Part shown: piece after piece, positions 63,918-64,000 of the stretch | How the letters are laid out: every line of letters begins with the position of its first letter | Numbering within the stretch: the stretch's first letter is position 1 | Assembly (NCBI RefSeq): GCF_009728935.1 | Contig: NZ_CP034235.1 | Location: forward strand, 1,774,001-1,838,000 | Direction: 5' to 3' | Source: Paenibacillus psychroresistens | GTDB taxonomy: Bacteria > Bacillota > Bacilli > Paenibacillales > NBRC-103111 | Length of the DNA: 64,000 nucleotides | The notes under the pieces: model-generated | Database searches by the model: none | Told to the model about the DNA's origin: nothing | The model's input: only the letters and a program-made list of their open reading frames with translations | Made by a program: the position numbers and the translations under genes

Positions 63918-64000
63918 TTATTTTTGTTCTGTAAAGGTTAAAGAGATGGTTTTTAGATCTCCGTCAGAGAGGACCATTAACTTGGTTTTATCACCAGGTA
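63918..64000 (-). CDS. C-terminal end of a probable PDZ-domain protein (cut by window)
   Basis: A minus-strand frame, open to the right edge, encodes PGDKTKLMVLSDGDLKTISL then TFTEQK and a TAA at 63920-63918. This matches the last strand pair of PDZ domains in HtrA-like serine proteases. It is 19 nt upstream of the stalk-domain gene, so the two are likely co-transcribed. Only 27 residues are visible, so the assignment is tentative. Confidence 0.45.
   Translation of the reverse strand, partial: PGDKTKLMVLSDGDLKTISLTFTEQK

Noticed and set aside
1..64000. tRNA, rRNA, riboswitch, prophage or insertion-sequence features
   Set aside because: Looked for by eye on both strands; no cloverleaf, rRNA core, transposase or phage structural gene, and no recognisable riboswitch consensus was seen.

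Overview
The window looks like chromosomal DNA of a Gram-positive, low-to-mid GC Bacillota, most likely Paenibacillus or a close relative. Supporting signs are strong AGGAGG-type ribosome binding sites, frequent TTG/GTG starts, GlnR/TnrA-type nitrogen boxes, several AraC/CheX/YflT-type genes, SLH and 'copper amine oxidase N-terminal' stalk domains, and lipobox or uncleaved signal anchors in place of outer-membrane genes. No rRNA, tRNA, CRISPR, prophage or insertion sequence was seen. The species is an inference, not a database match.

Layout. 0-3.8 kb: the end of a metallophosphoesterase, a stub of a GNAT acetyltransferase, a phytanoyl-CoA dioxygenase-like gene, an SDR and a divergent AraC regulator. 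3.9-13.9 kb: a complete urea module. urtABCDE (ABC urea importer, minus strand) diverges from ureAB-C-F-G-D (urease with a fused gamma-beta subunit, and accessory proteins, plus strand). The shared 0.3 kb control region carries three perfect TGTNA-N7-TNACA boxes. Imported urea would be hydrolysed under nitrogen limitation. 13.9-16.5 kb: an MFS carrier, a DUF559-like nuclease/winged-helix protein, then a gene-free zone of four regularly spaced 23-bp palindromes and a degenerate TGGAGTAGN repeat tract. 16.5-24.4 kb: an RND efflux pump and a UgtP/MGDG-type glycosyltransferase sharing a duplicated upstream element, ctaB-sco1 (cytochrome oxidase assembly), and a long CPBP membrane protease.

24.5-30.5 kb: a transglutaminase-like pseudogene, the bdbD-bdbC disulfide pair, and a LysR regulator divergent from sdhCAB. 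30.6-42.6 kb: a secreted protein of unknown function, a CDF zinc-type exporter, a two-TM AraC regulator beside a wrecked lplB-lplC sugar permease operon with an inverted shard of a solute-binding protein, then glycerate kinase plus a LarA-like nickel racemase under a CdaR regulator, and an SLH protein. 42.7-50.6 kb: an AraC regulator with a divergent GH31 alpha-xylosidase, an Rpn-type nuclease with GKLE repeats, an MFS pump, a coiled-coil membrane protein with an AIM24 protein, a PHP phosphatase and a LysR regulator. 50.7-57.5 kb: an OmpR-type two-component system, a NagD-like HAD phosphatase, a 113-bp tandem repeat array, and a sugar dehydrogenase/isomerase pair divergent from an AraC regulator. 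57.6-64 kb: CheX, an SDR, a sigma-70-family factor, a DEAD-box-type helicase with a DEVD motif II, two small genes (one YflT-like), a stalk-domain secreted protein and the cut-off end of a probable PDZ-domain gene.

The best-supported physiological unit is the nitrogen-controlled urea uptake/urease module. The structures least explained are the palindrome array at 16.0-16.2 kb, the 113-bp tandem repeats at 54 kb, and the 46-bp element shared by two adjacent promoters at 19.6 and 20.9 kb.
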